This document shows positions 51,530 through 60,729 of a DNA stretch of 64,000 bases, piece by piece. Source of the DNA: Streptomyces bikiniensis. Lineage in GTDB: Bacteria; Actinomycetota; Actinomycetes; Streptomycetales; Streptomycetaceae. A program made the translations under genes and the position numbers. Positions within the stretch are counted from its first letter, which is position 1, and each line of letters begins with the position of its first letter. The notes beneath the pieces were generated by a model that saw only the letters and a program-made list of their open reading frames with translations, made no database searches and was not told where the DNA came from. The stretch covers positions 88,579-152,578 of the forward strand of contig JNWL01000007.1 in NCBI GenBank assembly GCA_000716465.1. Direction: 5' to 3'.

Positions 51530-52372
51530 ATGTCAGACCCAGGGACTACGTTAAGCAAGCACCAAGTGACATGCGGCGACGGCCTGGAGATCCCCTTGAA
51601 CGATCCGCAGGATCACCCCGATCCGTACGAGACGACCGAGGCGCACGTCGAGCGGCTCCTCGGCCGGGCGCTCAACTCCTTCGACCTGCCCGACCCGACC
51701 GTCGAGCGCCTCGCCACGGCGCTCGCGCACTCCAGCGCGCTGCACTCCTCGCACCACAGCGCGTCGCTGCACCGCACGACCCACCGCCACACCTATCTGC
51801 TCGCCGACGGCAGCACGCTCAGCCTGTGGGAGCTGGTGCACAACGCCGGCCGGGACGGCACCGAGCAGCACGAGCTGTACGCGGAGGAGGCGGACGCCCG
51901 GCTCGCCGCCTCCCGGCTGCCCTCCGGACCGCCGACCCGCTGGTCGGCCGAGTACGCCGACGGGCGCGTCCTCGACGAGGACGACGACTTCGAGCTGCTG
52001 AGCGCCCTGCTCGCCCGCCCGATACCCGCCCAGCCCCGGATGTACGTGCCGGACAACTCCGCCGACCACGCGCGCCGCGTCCTGCGCCGCGCGGAGAACG
52101 CGGACCGGCCGGGCGAGGAGACCGCCCGCCGCCTCCGGCTCGCCTTCGCGCACCACATCACGCAGGCCTTCGGGCGCCACTGCCCCGTGGCGGGCGGCCG
52201 GGACGCCGGCTTCACCCTCTACGAGCACCAGTTCCTGCTGCTCGACGGCAGCGAGGTCAGCCTCTGGGAGGTCGAGCACACGGCGACCCCCGACGGACGC
52301 CACATGTGCGAGGTGTACGAGGACGAGGACACGGCCCGCGGGGCGATGGAGTCCCGCGCCCGGGTGCGCTGA
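51530..52372 (+). CDS. Conserved protein with internal duplication (DUF6227-like)
   Basis: A 280-residue protein. Two related halves can be seen: HTYLLADGSTLSLWELVHNA near residue 88 and HQFLLLDGSEVSLWEVEHTA near residue 235, each followed by an acidic LY or VY segment. No catalytic motif or membrane helix is present. It resembles a Streptomyces family that I recall as DUF6227; its function is unknown. ATG 51530 was chosen; weak purine-rich sequence precedes it. Short GTGCGCCCGTAAGCCC-type repeats start just after its stop. Confidence 0.7.
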   Translation: MSDPGTTLSKHQVTCGDGLEIPLNDPQDHPDPYETTEAHVERLLGRALNSFDLPDPTVERLATALAHSSALHSSHHSASLHRTTHRHTYLLADGSTLSLWELVHNAGRDGTEQHELYAEEADARLAASRLPSGPPTRWSAEYADGRVLDEDDDFELLSALLARPIPAQPRMYVPDNSADHARRVLRRAENADRPGEETARRLRLAFAHHITQAFGRHCPVAGGRDAGFTLYEHQFLLLDGSEVSLWEVEHTATPDGRHMCEVYEDEDTARGAMESRARVR

Positions 52373-52440
52373 GCCCCGCCCGTGCGCCCGTAAGCCCGTG
52401 CGCCCCGTAAGCCCGTGTGCCCGTGCGCCCGTGCGTGCGG

Positions 52441-52483
52441 AAGGGCCCTCGCCCCGGGACGGTCTCCCGGGGCGAGGGCCCTT
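52441..52483. terminator. 19-bp hairpin between convergent genes
   Basis: Arms 52441-52459 and 52465-52483 are perfect complements with a 5-nt loop. It lies between two convergent genes ending at 52372 and 52516 and so probably terminates both. Confidence 0.85.
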
Positions 52484-52515
52484 CTCGGCGGGCCGCGCTC
52501 CGTGGGCGGCCGCGC

Positions 52516-54102
52516 TCAGTGCGCGAGCGCCGGCTCCTTCTCGACGCCCGGCTCCGGGGCGGGCTCGTCGCCGCCGCCCTCCAGGTGCTGCTTCGGCTTC
52601 GCGGGCAGCGCGAACATCACCAGGAAGATCACGGCGAGGACGCCCGCCACCCAGCCCAGGGAGTTCTGGAAGGCGTCCGTGAACGCCGCGCCCGTCTCCG
52701 CCGGGGCCCTCCCCGGGCGCTCGTCGTCGATCACGCCGAAGAAGACGACCGACACCAGGCCGAGGCCGAGCGCGTTGCCCATCTGCGTGGTCGTGTTGAT
52801 CAGGCCCGAGGCCGATCCGGCGTGCTCGCGCGGCACCTCCGAGAGGACCGCGTCCGTCAGCGGCGCCACGATCAGGCCCATGCCGAGGCCCATGACGACC
52901 AGCGGCGGGACCATCTGCCAGGAGGCGATCCCCGTCCCGTACCGGCCCGCCTCGAAGAGGTAGAGCAGGACGCCCGCCGTCATCGTCAGGGCGCCCGCCT
53001 GGAGCACCTTGCGGCCGAAGCGCGGCACCAGCTTCTGCACCGACAGGCCGGCGGCCACCGAGACGGCGATCGAGAACGGCACCCCGGTGAGGCCCGCCCG
53101 CAGCGGGGTCCAGCCGAGCCCGATCTGCATGTAGAGCGTCCAGACCAGGAAGAAGACGCCCATCACGATGCCGAAGGTGAGCTGGACCGCGATGCCGGCC
53201 GCGAAGCTCTTCACCCTGAACAGCGACAGCTCCACGAGCGGCGAACCGTCCTTGCGCGTCTTGTACTTCTCGTACGCGACGAGGATGCCGAAGACGGGCA
53301 GGCTGCCGGCCATCATCAGATGGCCCCACAGCGGCCAGTCCAGCTCGCGGCCGCGCGTCAGCGGGTAGATCAGCATGAGCAGCGCGGCCGTCACCAGGAG
53401 CACGCCGACCAGGTCGAGGCGGAGCGCCTTCGGCGCCCTGGACTCGGTGATGAACTTCCGGCCCAGGAGCAGGCCCGCGATGCCGACCGGCAGGTTGATG
53501 AGGAAGATCGGGCGCCACTCCAGGCCCGCGATGTTCCACTGGGTGAGCAGCGCGCCGAGCAGCGGTCCGGAGACCGCGCCCAGGCCGACGATCGCGCCGA
53601 AGAGCCCGAAGACCTTGCCGCGCTCGTGGGCCGGGAAGGTGACGTGGACGATCGACAGGACCTGGGGCACCATCATCGCGGCCGCCGCGCCCTGGAGGAG
53701 GCGGGAGGCGACCAGCATCTCCGGGCCGGCCGCGAAGCCGCAGAGCGCCGAGGCGAGCGTGAAGCCGGCGGTGCCGAGGAGGAAGAGGCGCTTGCGGCCG
53801 TAGATGTCGCCGAGCCGCCCGCCGGTGATCAGTCCGGCGGCGAAGGCGAGCGCGTACCCGGCGGTGATCCACTGGATGGACCCGAAGGAGGCGTTCAGGT
53901 CCCGCTCGATGCTGGGGATCGCGATGTTGACGATCGTGGCGTCGACCAGGTCCATGAAGGCGGCGGTCATGACGATGGCGAGGGCGATCCAGCGCCGTTT
54001 GTCGCCGGAGTCGGTGGCGGTGCCCGTGGCGGAGACCGTGTCGGAACCGGTGCCGGACCCGGCCGGGTTCGCCGCGTCCGTGACGGCGTCGTGTGAACTC
54101 AT
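52516..54102 (-). CDS. DHA2-family MFS multidrug exporter
   Basis: A 528-residue 14-helix exporter. DLVDATIVNIAIPSIERDL with the DxTIVNxAxP motif of DHA2 (EmrB/QacA) proteins, GGRLGDIYGRKRLFL in loop 2, and GLGAVSGPLLGALL (motif C) are present. It is divergent from a WYL-type regulator across a region with an inverted repeat, so that regulator probably controls it. The substrate is unknown. Confidence 0.93.
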   Translation of the reverse strand: MSSHDAVTDAANPAGSGTGSDTVSATGTATDSGDKRRWIALAIVMTAAFMDLVDATIVNIAIPSIERDLNASFGSIQWITAGYALAFAAGLITGGRLGDIYGRKRLFLLGTAGFTLASALCGFAAGPEMLVASRLLQGAAAAMMVPQVLSIVHVTFPAHERGKVFGLFGAIVGLGAVSGPLLGALLTQWNIAGLEWRPIFLINLPVGIAGLLLGRKFITESRAPKALRLDLVGVLLVTAALLMLIYPLTRGRELDWPLWGHLMMAGSLPVFGILVAYEKYKTRKDGSPLVELSLFRVKSFAAGIAVQLTFGIVMGVFFLVWTLYMQIGLGWTPLRAGLTGVPFSIAVSVAAGLSVQKLVPRFGRKVLQAGALTMTAGVLLYLFEAGRYGTGIASWQMVPPLVVMGLGMGLIVAPLTDAVLSEVPREHAGSASGLINTTTQMGNALGLGLVSVVFFGVIDDERPGRAPAETGAAFTDAFQNSLGWVAGVLAVIFLVMFALPAKPKQHLEGGGDEPAPEPGVEKEPALAH

Positions 54103-54119
54103 ACGAAGAAAGATAGGAG

Positions 54120-54148
54120 TCATATAGGTCAAGTCATGTCCTAGATGA
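54120..54148. promoter_or_regulatory. Inverted repeat in the exporter-regulator divergent region
   Basis: TCATATAGG (54120-54128) and CCTAGATGA (54140-54148) pair at 8 of 9 positions around an 11-nt centre. It lies between the divergent MFS and WYL-regulator genes and covers the ATG at 54145, which is one reason to place the regulator start at 54166. It is a likely operator for the regulator. Confidence 0.5.
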
Positions 54149-54165
54149 GTCGCATCCTGGACGGC

Positions 54166-55131
54166 ATGACGGACACTCCGGCACGACTCCTGCATCTGCT
54201 CTCGCTCCTCCAGACCCCGCGCGAGTGGCCCGGAAGCGAGCTCGCCGAGCGCCTCTCGGTCTCTCCGCGCACCATCCGCCGGGACATCGACCGGCTCCGC
54301 GACCTCGGCTATCCGGTCGAGGCGACCCTGGGCGCGGTCGGCGGCTACCGGCTCGTCGCCGGTACGGCCATGCCGCCGCTGCTCCTCGACGACGAGGAGG
54401 CCGTCGCCATCGCGGTCGGCCTGCGCGCCGGGGCCGGGCACGCCATCGAGGGCGTCGAGGAGGCGTCCGTACGGGCCCTGGCGAAGCTGGAGCAGGTGCT
54501 GCCCGCCCGGCTCCGGCACCGGGTCTCCACCCTCCAGAACGCGACGATCCCGCTGACCCGGGGCGACGGCGCCACGGTCGCGCCCGCCACCCTGACCGCG
54601 CTCGCGGGCGCGGTCACCGGGCGGGAGAAGCTGCGCTTCGGCTACCGGGCGGGCGACGGCGCCGAGACGAAACGCCTGGTCGAGCCCTACCGGCTGGTCT
54701 CCACCGGGCACCGCTGGTACCTCGTGGCGTACGACCTGGGGCGCGCGGACTGGCGCACCTTCCGGGTCGACCGGGTCAGCGACCCGCTGGCCACCGGGGC
54801 CCGCTTCGCCCCGCGCGAGCTGCCGGCGGGCGACGCGGCGCAGATGCTCACCCGCTCGATGGCCCGGTCGCAGCCGGAGCTGGACCTGGACGTCTCCTTC
54901 GAGGCCCCGGCGGACTTCGTGACGGCCCGGCTCCCGGCCCACCTGGCCCCGGCGCCGACGGGCCCCGCCGCCTGCCGGCTGCGCGCCCGCGCCGTCGACT
55001 CGGTCGAGTGGCTGGCGCTCCGCCTGGCCCTGGTCGACGCCCCCTTCACCGTCCACGGCCCGGAGGCGCTGCGGGCGCACGTGGAGGACCTGGCGGGGCG
55101 GCTCGCGGCGGCGGTGTCGGCGCGGGGGTAG
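54166..55131 (+). CDS. WYL-domain transcriptional regulator
   Basis: A 321-residue HTH-WYL regulator. The N-terminal winged helix (LLHLLSLLQTPREWPGSELA, then VSPRTIRRDIDRLRDLGYP) is of the DeoR/HTH_11 type, and the WYL domain contains PYRLVSTGHRWYLVAYDL near residue 180. WYL domains sense small ligands. It probably regulates the adjacent divergent exporter. The ATG at 54166 is preferred over 54145 because the family N-terminus begins MTDTPARLL. Confidence 0.9.
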   Translation: MTDTPARLLHLLSLLQTPREWPGSELAERLSVSPRTIRRDIDRLRDLGYPVEATLGAVGGYRLVAGTAMPPLLLDDEEAVAIAVGLRAGAGHAIEGVEEASVRALAKLEQVLPARLRHRVSTLQNATIPLTRGDGATVAPATLTALAGAVTGREKLRFGYRAGDGAETKRLVEPYRLVSTGHRWYLVAYDLGRADWRTFRVDRVSDPLATGARFAPRELPAGDAAQMLTRSMARSQPELDLDVSFEAPADFVTARLPAHLAPAPTGPAACRLRARAVDSVEWLALRLALVDAPFTVHGPEALRAHVEDLAGRLAAAVSARG

Positions 55132-55194
55132 ACACGGCGGCCGGGGCCCGGGGACGACGCTCGTCCCCGGGCCCCGGCCGGTCGCGGAAAGGCC

Positions 55195-56196
55195 TCAGGC
55201 CACCGCGTCGAAGCCCGTGTCGCGGGCCATCTTCTTGAGTTCCAGGAGCGCGTGCTTCTCGATCTGGCGGATCCGCTCGCGGGTCAGGCCGTGCTCCTTG
55301 CCGACCTCGGTCAGCGTCCGCTCGCGCCCGTCCTCGATGCCGTACCGCATGCGGATGATCGAGGCCGTCCGGTGGTCCAGCTTGTCGATGAGGTCGTCCA
55401 GTTCCTCGCTGCGCAGCAGCGTGAGCACCGACTGCTCCGGCGAGACCGCCGAGGTGTCCTCGAGCAGGTCGCCGAACTGGGTCTCGCCCTCGTCGTCCAC
55501 CGACATGTTCAGCGAGACGGGGTCGCGCGCCCAGTCCATGACGTCGACGATCCGCTCCGGCGTGGAGCCCAGCTCGGCCGCGATCTCGGCGGGCTCGGGC
55601 TCGCGCCCGTGCTCCCGGTTGAACTCGCGCTGCACGCGCCGGATCCGGCCGAGCTCCTCCACGAGGTGGACGGGGAGCCGGATGGTGCGGGACTGGTCGG
55701 CGATGGAGCGGGTGATGGCCTGCCGGATCCACCACGTGGCGTACGTGGAGAACTTGAAGCCCTTGGCGTAGTCGAACTTCTCGACCGCGCGCACCAGGCC
55801 GGCGTTCCCCTCCTGGATCAGGTCGAGCAGGGGGAGCCCGCTGCGCGGGTAGCGCCGGGCGACGGCCACCACGAGCCGCAGGTTGGACTTGATGAAGAGG
55901 TCCTTGGCGCGCTCGCCCTCGGCGACCAGCGCCTCCAGCTCCTCGCGGGACGCGCCGCCCGCCTCGCTGTCCACCTCTCCGTCCAGGATCTGCCGGGCGT
56001 ACACCCCGGCCTCGATCGTCTGGGAGAGCTCGACCTCCTTGGCGGCGTCGAGCAGGGGCGTGCGCGCGATCTCGTCGAGGTACATGCCGACCAGGTCGCG
56101 GTCGGCGATCTCCCCGCCCACGGCGCGAACGCTGCTCGCCCGCTCCGCCCCGCTCTTCGCGGAGGTCTGACGGCGGGCGACGGCACGGGTTGCCAT
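55195..56196 (-). CDS. hrdD: Principal-type sigma factor HrdD-like
   Basis: A 333-residue sigma-70 group factor. Region 1.2 is DRDLVGMYLDEIARTPLL, region 2 is SNLRLVVAVARRYPRSGLPLLDL and KFDYAKGFKFSTYATWWIRQ, and region 4 ends LTEVGKEHGLTRERIRQIEKHAL. The short length, without the long HrdB N-terminal extension, and the start MATRAVARRQ point to HrdD, an alternative group-2 factor in Streptomyces. ATG 56196; the 267-bp gap upstream (56197-56463) probably holds its promoter, though I can name none. Confidence 0.9.
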   Translation of the reverse strand: MATRAVARRQTSAKSGAERASSVRAVGGEIADRDLVGMYLDEIARTPLLDAAKEVELSQTIEAGVYARQILDGEVDSEAGGASREELEALVAEGERAKDLFIKSNLRLVVAVARRYPRSGLPLLDLIQEGNAGLVRAVEKFDYAKGFKFSTYATWWIRQAITRSIADQSRTIRLPVHLVEELGRIRRVQREFNREHGREPEPAEIAAELGSTPERIVDVMDWARDPVSLNMSVDDEGETQFGDLLEDTSAVSPEQSVLTLLRSEELDDLIDKLDHRTASIIRMRYGIEDGRERTLTEVGKEHGLTRERIRQIEKHALLELKKMARDTGFDAVA

Positions 56197-56463
56197 GCGT
56201 GCTCCCTTGCTGAGTAGGTCGCGACACCCTTTCGGGTGCCCTGCATCCGACGGAAACAACGACTGGAATCAGGACAGAATTCCCACCCGGCACATGGATT
56301 TTCCCGATCATGCAGTATCCTGCGTGGCTTCCACCCCTGCGGGCATGCCGCCGGGACCGGCGGAGGCGCAGGTCAGACCGGGCACGGAGGGTGCTGCGGC
56401 GCCTCGCGCGGGACCCTCGACCACACTGTCGGTGAGACCGCGCTCACATCCGGCGCCACCCCT

Positions 56464-57294
56464 TCAGACGCGGGGCGGGGACGGGCGGTTGCCTTCCGGG
56501 GACGGCCGGCCGAACTGCACGGACCGCTTGGCCAGGCCCATCCAGAAGCCGTCGATCACCGACCGCCCCGTGTCGAGGTCCCCGGCCGCGTCCGCCGCGC
56601 CCAGGGTGACGAAGAGGGGGGCGAAGTGCTCGGTACGGGGGTGGGCGAGGCGTCCGGCGGGCGCCTTGTGCGCGAAGTCGAGGAGCGCGTCGACGTCCCG
56701 CGCGGCGAGGGCCTCGCGCCCCCAGGCGTCGAACTCGGCGGACCAGCCGGGCACGCCGCCGCCGGGGTGCCGGAGCGCGGCCAGGTTGTGGGTGAAGAAG
56801 CCGCTGCCCACGATCAGGGCGCCCTCGTCGCGCAGCGGGGCGAGCCGGCGCCCGACGTCCAGGAGGCGGCGCGGATCGAGGGTGGGCAGGGAGATCTGGA
56901 GCACGGGGACGTCGGCGTCCGGGAACATCTCGACGAGCGGCACGTACGCGCCGTGGTCGAGCCCCCGGTCGGGGACGTCCTGCACGGGCGTGCCGGGCGC
57001 GCGGAGCAGCTTGCGGACGCTCTCGGCGAGCGCGGGCGCGCCGGGGGCCGCGTACGCGACCCGGTAGTAGTGCTCGGGGAAGCCCCAGAAGTCGTACACC
57101 AGGGGCACGGTCTCGGTGGCGCCGAGGGCGAGCGGGGCCTCCTCCCAGTGGGCGGAGACGACGAGGATCGCCTTCGGGCGCGGCAGGCCCGCGGACCAGG
57201 CGGCCAGCTCACCGGGCCAGACGGGGTCGTCGGCGAGCGGCGGGGCGCCGTGGGACAGGTAGAGGGCGGGCATCCGTTCCGGTGTGACCTGCAT
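56464..57294 (-). CDS. Class III extradiol dioxygenase (DODA-like)
   Basis: A 276-residue member of the LigB/4,5-DOPA dioxygenase family. ALYLSHGAPP near the N-terminus supplies one metal His, SAHWEEAP another, and DHGAYVPLVEMFP and GSGFFTHNL complete the active site. The family opens catechol-type rings, and close bacterial relatives also act on quinone-type compounds. It is divergent from a MarR regulator; operators lie between them. ATG 57294 was preferred over the upstream frame. Confidence 0.88.
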   Translation of the reverse strand: MQVTPERMPALYLSHGAPPLADDPVWPGELAAWSAGLPRPKAILVVSAHWEEAPLALGATETVPLVYDFWGFPEHYYRVAYAAPGAPALAESVRKLLRAPGTPVQDVPDRGLDHGAYVPLVEMFPDADVPVLQISLPTLDPRRLLDVGRRLAPLRDEGALIVGSGFFTHNLAALRHPGGGVPGWSAEFDAWGREALAARDVDALLDFAHKAPAGRLAHPRTEHFAPLFVTLGAADAAGDLDTGRSVIDGFWMGLAKRSVQFGRPSPEGNRPSPPRV

Positions 57295-57317
57295 GGCGAC
57301 CACCTCGACCTTCCATG

Positions 57318-57379
57318 ATTCTTGAAACTTCAAGCTTATGGACGGCACCCTAGCCCCATTTAGTTCAACTTTCAAGAAT
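57318..57379. promoter_or_regulatory. Paired inverted repeats, probable MarR operators
   Basis: ATTCTTGAAA (57318-57327) and TTTCAAGAAT (57370-57379) are exact inverted copies. CTTGAA-AC-TTCAAG (57321-57334) is itself a perfect palindrome. The region lies between the divergent DODA-like and MarR genes, the standard arrangement in which a MarR protein represses its neighbour and itself until a phenolic ligand appears. Confidence 0.6.
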
Positions 57380-57398
57380 GAGTCGTACGATGGGCCCC

Positions 57399-57896
57399 AT
57401 GGGAGACATGACCGAACCCCGCTGGCTCACCGACGAGGAGCACCACGTCTGGCGCGCCTACCTCCACGCCACCACGCTCCTGGAGGACCACCTCGACCGC
57501 CAGTTGCAGCGCGACGCCGGAATGCCGCACGTCTACTACGGCCTGCTCGTCCAGCTCTCCCAGGCGCCCCGCCGCCGCATGCGGATGACCGAGCTGGCCA
57601 AGGACGCCAAGATCACCCGCTCCCGGCTCTCCCACGCCGTGGCCCGCCTGGAGAAGAACGGCTGGGTGCGGCGCGAGAACTGCCCCTCCGACAAGCGCGG
57701 CCAGTTCGCCCGGCTCACGGACGAGGGCATGGAGGTCCTGCGGAGGAACGCGCCCGGCCACGTGGCCGCCGTGCGCCAGGCCCTGTTCGACCGGCTCTCC
57801 GCGGAGCAGGTGAAGCAGCTCGGCGAGATCATGCGGGTGATGGCGGAGGGCCTGGAACCGGCGGGCCCGGACGCGGACCTGCCCTGGCTCCGCTGA
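57399..57896 (+). CDS. MarR-family regulator
   Basis: A regulator of about 165 residues. The winged helix is MRMTELAKDAKITRSRLSHA followed by VARLEKNGWVRRENCPSDKR, with the DxR wing motif, and the C-terminal helix for dimerisation ends about residue 155. ATG 57399 or 57408 is likely; upstream ATG 57378 overlaps the operator. It probably controls the divergent extradiol dioxygenase gene. A GTACGCGCG hairpin (57897-57916) follows directly. Confidence 0.9.
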   Translation: MGDMTEPRWLTDEEHHVWRAYLHATTLLEDHLDRQLQRDAGMPHVYYGLLVQLSQAPRRRMRMTELAKDAKITRSRLSHAVARLEKNGWVRRENCPSDKRGQFARLTDEGMEVLRRNAPGHVAAVRQALFDRLSAEQVKQLGEIMRVMAEGLEPAGPDADLPWLR

Positions 57897-57946
57897 GTAC
57901 GCGCGTGCGCGCGTACGCGGGGCCAGGGCAGGGGCGGGGGGCTCCG

Positions 57947-58016
57947 GCGGTCAGTGGACGACCGGTCAGTGGACGGCCGGTCAGTGCGCGACGGCCGGTC
58001 AGTGCGCGACGACCGG
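57947..58016. repeat. Tandem repeat duplicating a stop-codon region
   Basis: The sequence CCGGTCAGTG(G/C)-ACG occurs four times with stop-codon triplets (TCA on plus) at 57951, 57966, 57981 and 57999; the last is the true stop of the leftward exporter gene. Unit lengths are 15, 15 and 18 bp. The repeated codons spell the exporter C-terminus and its stop. Confidence 0.7.
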
Positions 58017-59537
58017 GATCTTCACCTCGTCGTCCGCGCCCGTGCCGGATCCGGCGACCACGCCGCCCTCCGGCTTCCCGGTGTCGATGAGCACGAAGGC
58101 GATCGCGGCCGAGACGGCCAGGATGCCGACCGCCCACCAGATGGCCGCCGCGTACCCCTCGACCATGCCCTGGAGCTGGAGCAGCTTCCGGGCGGCCGGG
58201 GTGGTGGCGCCGGCCGCGCGGTCGGCCAGGTAGGCGGTGGTGGCCGAGGCGGCGATCGTGTTCAGGAGGGCGGTGCCGATGGCGCCGCCGACCTGCTGCG
58301 AGGTGTTGACCATCGCGGAGGCCACACCGGCGTCGCGCGGGTCCACGCCGTGCGTCGCGAGCGACATCGCCGGCATGAACGCCGTGCCCATGCCCAGGCC
58401 GAGCAGCAGCTGCGCGGGCAGGATCAGACCGGCGTACGAGGTGCCGATCTCCAGCTGGGTCAGGAGCAGCATGCCGACGGCGGCGGTCAGGAAGCCCGGG
58501 GCCATCAGCAGGCGCGGCGGGACGCGGGTCATCAGGCGCGTGCCGATCTGGGTGGAGCCCACGATCATGCCCGCGATCATCGGCAGGAACGCGAAGCCCG
58601 TCATGACGGGCGAGTACCCCTTCACGATCTGGAGGTAGTACGTCAGGAAGAGGAACAGGCCGAACATCGCGATGACGGCGAGGCCGAGCGACAGGTAGAC
58701 GCCGCCGCGGTTGCGGTCGGTCAGGACGCGCAGCGGGAGCAGCGGGGACTTCACGCGTGCCTCGGTGAGCACGAAGGCCGCGAGCAGCACGGCGGAGCCG
58801 ACGAAGAGGCCGACCGTGCCGGCGTCGCTCCAGCCCTCGGACTCGGCGCGGGTGAAGCCGTACACGAGGGCGACCAGGCCGAGCGTGGACAGGATGACGC
58901 CGGGGACGTCGAGCGGGGAGCGGTTGCGGCCGCCCGCCGGCTCGCGGACGACGAGGTACGCGCCGACGGCGGCGACCACGGCGAACGGGATGTTGACGAA
59001 GAAGGTCCAGCGCCAGTTCAGGTACTCGGTGAGGAAGCCGCCGAGGATCAGGCCCACGGCGCCGCCGCCACCGGCGATCGCGCCGTAGATGCCGAAGGCC
59101 TTGGCGCGCTCCTTGGCGTCGGTGAAGGTCACGGCGAGCAGCGAGAGCGCGGCGGGCGCGAGGAGCGCGCCGAAGGCGCCCTGGAGCGCGCGGGCGCCGA
59201 GCATCATGGCCTCGCCGTTCGCGGCCCCGCCGAGGGCGGAGGCGGCGGCGAAGCCGGCCAGACCGACGATGAAGGTGCGCTTGCGGCCCCACAGGTCGGC
59301 GATCCGGCCGCCGAAGAGGAGCAGTCCGCCGAAGGCGAGGGCGTAGGCGGTGATGACCCACTGCCGGTTGCCGTCCGAGATCCCGAGGTCCTGCTGGGCG
59401 GAGGGCAGGGCGATGTTCACGATCGTCGCGTCGAGGACGACCATCAGCTGGGCGAGGGCGATGAAGACGAGCGCCTTCCAGCGCCCGGGGTCGGGCACGG
59501 GCGCGGTGTGCGCGGGGCTGTCGGCGATTTTCGGCAT
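57999..59537 (-). CDS. DHA2-family MFS exporter
   Basis: A 512-residue 14-helix exporter. LMVVLDATIVNIALPSAQQDL carries the DHA2 motif and GGRIADLWGRKRTFI the loop-2 motif; GAVGLILGGFLTEYLNWRW matches motif C. The C-terminal residues are VVAH, and this end is tandemly duplicated downstream. ATG 59537 with AGAGGTGG upstream is preferred to GTG 59549. The TetR-type gene next upstream on the same strand is its likely regulator. Confidence 0.92.
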   Translation of the reverse strand: MPKIADSPAHTAPVPDPGRWKALVFIALAQLMVVLDATIVNIALPSAQQDLGISDGNRQWVITAYALAFGGLLLFGGRIADLWGRKRTFIVGLAGFAAASALGGAANGEAMMLGARALQGAFGALLAPAALSLLAVTFTDAKERAKAFGIYGAIAGGGGAVGLILGGFLTEYLNWRWTFFVNIPFAVVAAVGAYLVVREPAGGRNRSPLDVPGVILSTLGLVALVYGFTRAESEGWSDAGTVGLFVGSAVLLAAFVLTEARVKSPLLPLRVLTDRNRGGVYLSLGLAVIAMFGLFLFLTYYLQIVKGYSPVMTGFAFLPMIAGMIVGSTQIGTRLMTRVPPRLLMAPGFLTAAVGMLLLTQLEIGTSYAGLILPAQLLLGLGMGTAFMPAMSLATHGVDPRDAGVASAMVNTSQQVGGAIGTALLNTIAASATTAYLADRAAGATTPAARKLLQLQGMVEGYAAAIWWAVGILAVSAAIAFVLIDTGKPEGGVVAGSGTGADDEVKIPVVAH

Positions 59538-59636
59538 GGGTCGGGCCACCTCTTGGCGCGTAAGGGAGAAAAAGGGACGTAAGGCCGTGCGGGCGTTCAG
59601 GGCCGCCCCACGGGAAAAGGGGGGTCTACGGAAGGG

Positions 59637-60302
59637 TCACGACGGGCAGGAGTCGCGTCTCAGGTCCTCCAGGGTGGCGGCCGCCCCGGGCAGCTCGGAG
59701 CGCGCGGGCGCCTCCAGGCCGTCGAGGAACAGTTGCAGATGGCGGCGCACGAACGGGGTGAAGGCGGCACAGGCGGTGCCCGGCAGCGGGCGGGTGAGCT
59801 GGGAGACCGCCACCATCAGGTCGCCGACGCCGACGTCGGCGCGGAGCCGGCCGGCCCGCTGCGCCCGGTCGACGATCCCCTGGACGACCCCTTCGAGGCG
59901 GTCGCGTTCGGCCACCAGGTCGGGGTGGTCCTGGTCGAAGGCGCCGTCGAGCATCGGGCAGAGGGCGCCGACGCGCTCGTCGGCGGCGCCGAGGGTGAAG
60001 CGCCGCAGGGCCTCGAAGGTGTCGTCCTCCTCGGCGGCGGCCCGCTCGGCGAGCTCGGTGACGCGGGCCATGAGGGAGAGGACGACCTCGCGGACGAGGT
60101 CGGCGCGCTCGGGGAAGTTCCGGTAGAGCGTGGCGTTGCCGACGCCGGCGCGGCGCGCGATCTCGTCGTACGGCACCTGGGCGCCGAACTCCACGAACAT
60201 CTCACGGGCCGCCGTCACGATGCGCTCGCGGTTGCGCAGGGCGTCGGCCCGCGGCCGGGGCGCGCGGCGGGCGGGCGCGGCGGTGTCGGCGTTGCCGGTC
60301 AC
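59637..60302 (-). CDS. TetR-family regulator
   Basis: A 221-residue repressor. The N-terminal helix-turn-helix is RERIVTAAREMFVEFGAQVP followed by YDEIARRAGVGNATLYRNFP, textbook TetR. The C-terminal ligand domain is helical. GTG 60302 has GAGGAGG upstream. It precedes the DHA2 exporter on the same strand (99-bp gap) and probably represses it. It is also divergent from the M6 protease gene across 427 bp. Confidence 0.92.
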   Translation of the reverse strand: MTGNADTAAPARRAPRPRADALRNRERIVTAAREMFVEFGAQVPYDEIARRAGVGNATLYRNFPERADLVREVVLSLMARVTELAERAAAEEDDTFEALRRFTLGAADERVGALCPMLDGAFDQDHPDLVAERDRLEGVVQGIVDRAQRAGRLRADVGVGDLMVAVSQLTRPLPGTACAAFTPFVRRHLQLFLDGLEAPARSELPGAAATLEDLRRDSCPS

Positions 60303-60729
60303 GTCGGTCCTCCTCGGAATCACGGTCGTCGTCGTACGGGGTCGCCGGGCCGCCGGGTCGCAGCCGCTCCGGCGGGTCGAGCGCGTCCACGGGAGGCCGT
60401 GGCCGGGGGTCCGTACCCGGGAGTCCGTACCCGGGAGTCCGTACCCGGGGAGCCGTACCCGGTGGATCCGGTCCGGACCGGCGATCCGTATCCGGGGAAA
60501 GGTTCCCCACTTCGCTCGACACAGGCGTAAACGGGGAAGCGCTCCCCGGTTATTTCCGGCCACTCCTGTGACCCCAGTCACACAATCCTCGTTTCACGGA
60601 ATACCCACGATCGGGCCACCCGGCGCGCGCGCCCGAACCGCCCGTCACAGGCTGATCGGACAGCGCGGATCCCGCCCGCACGCGGAAACGGACCCGTCCG
60701 CCGACCTGCCCCCACCGGAGAGGCGACGC
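60303..60729. promoter_or_regulatory. 427-bp gap with repeats and paired inverted repeats
   Basis: No gene is supported. CCGTACCCGG repeats four times at exact 14-bp steps (60411, 60425, 60439, 60453). Two related inverted repeats follow: GGGGAA-AGG-TTCCCC (60494-60508) and CGGGGA-AGCGC-TCCCCG (60532-60548). They are candidates for TetR operators controlling the divergent TetR and M6-protease genes. Confidence 0.55.
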
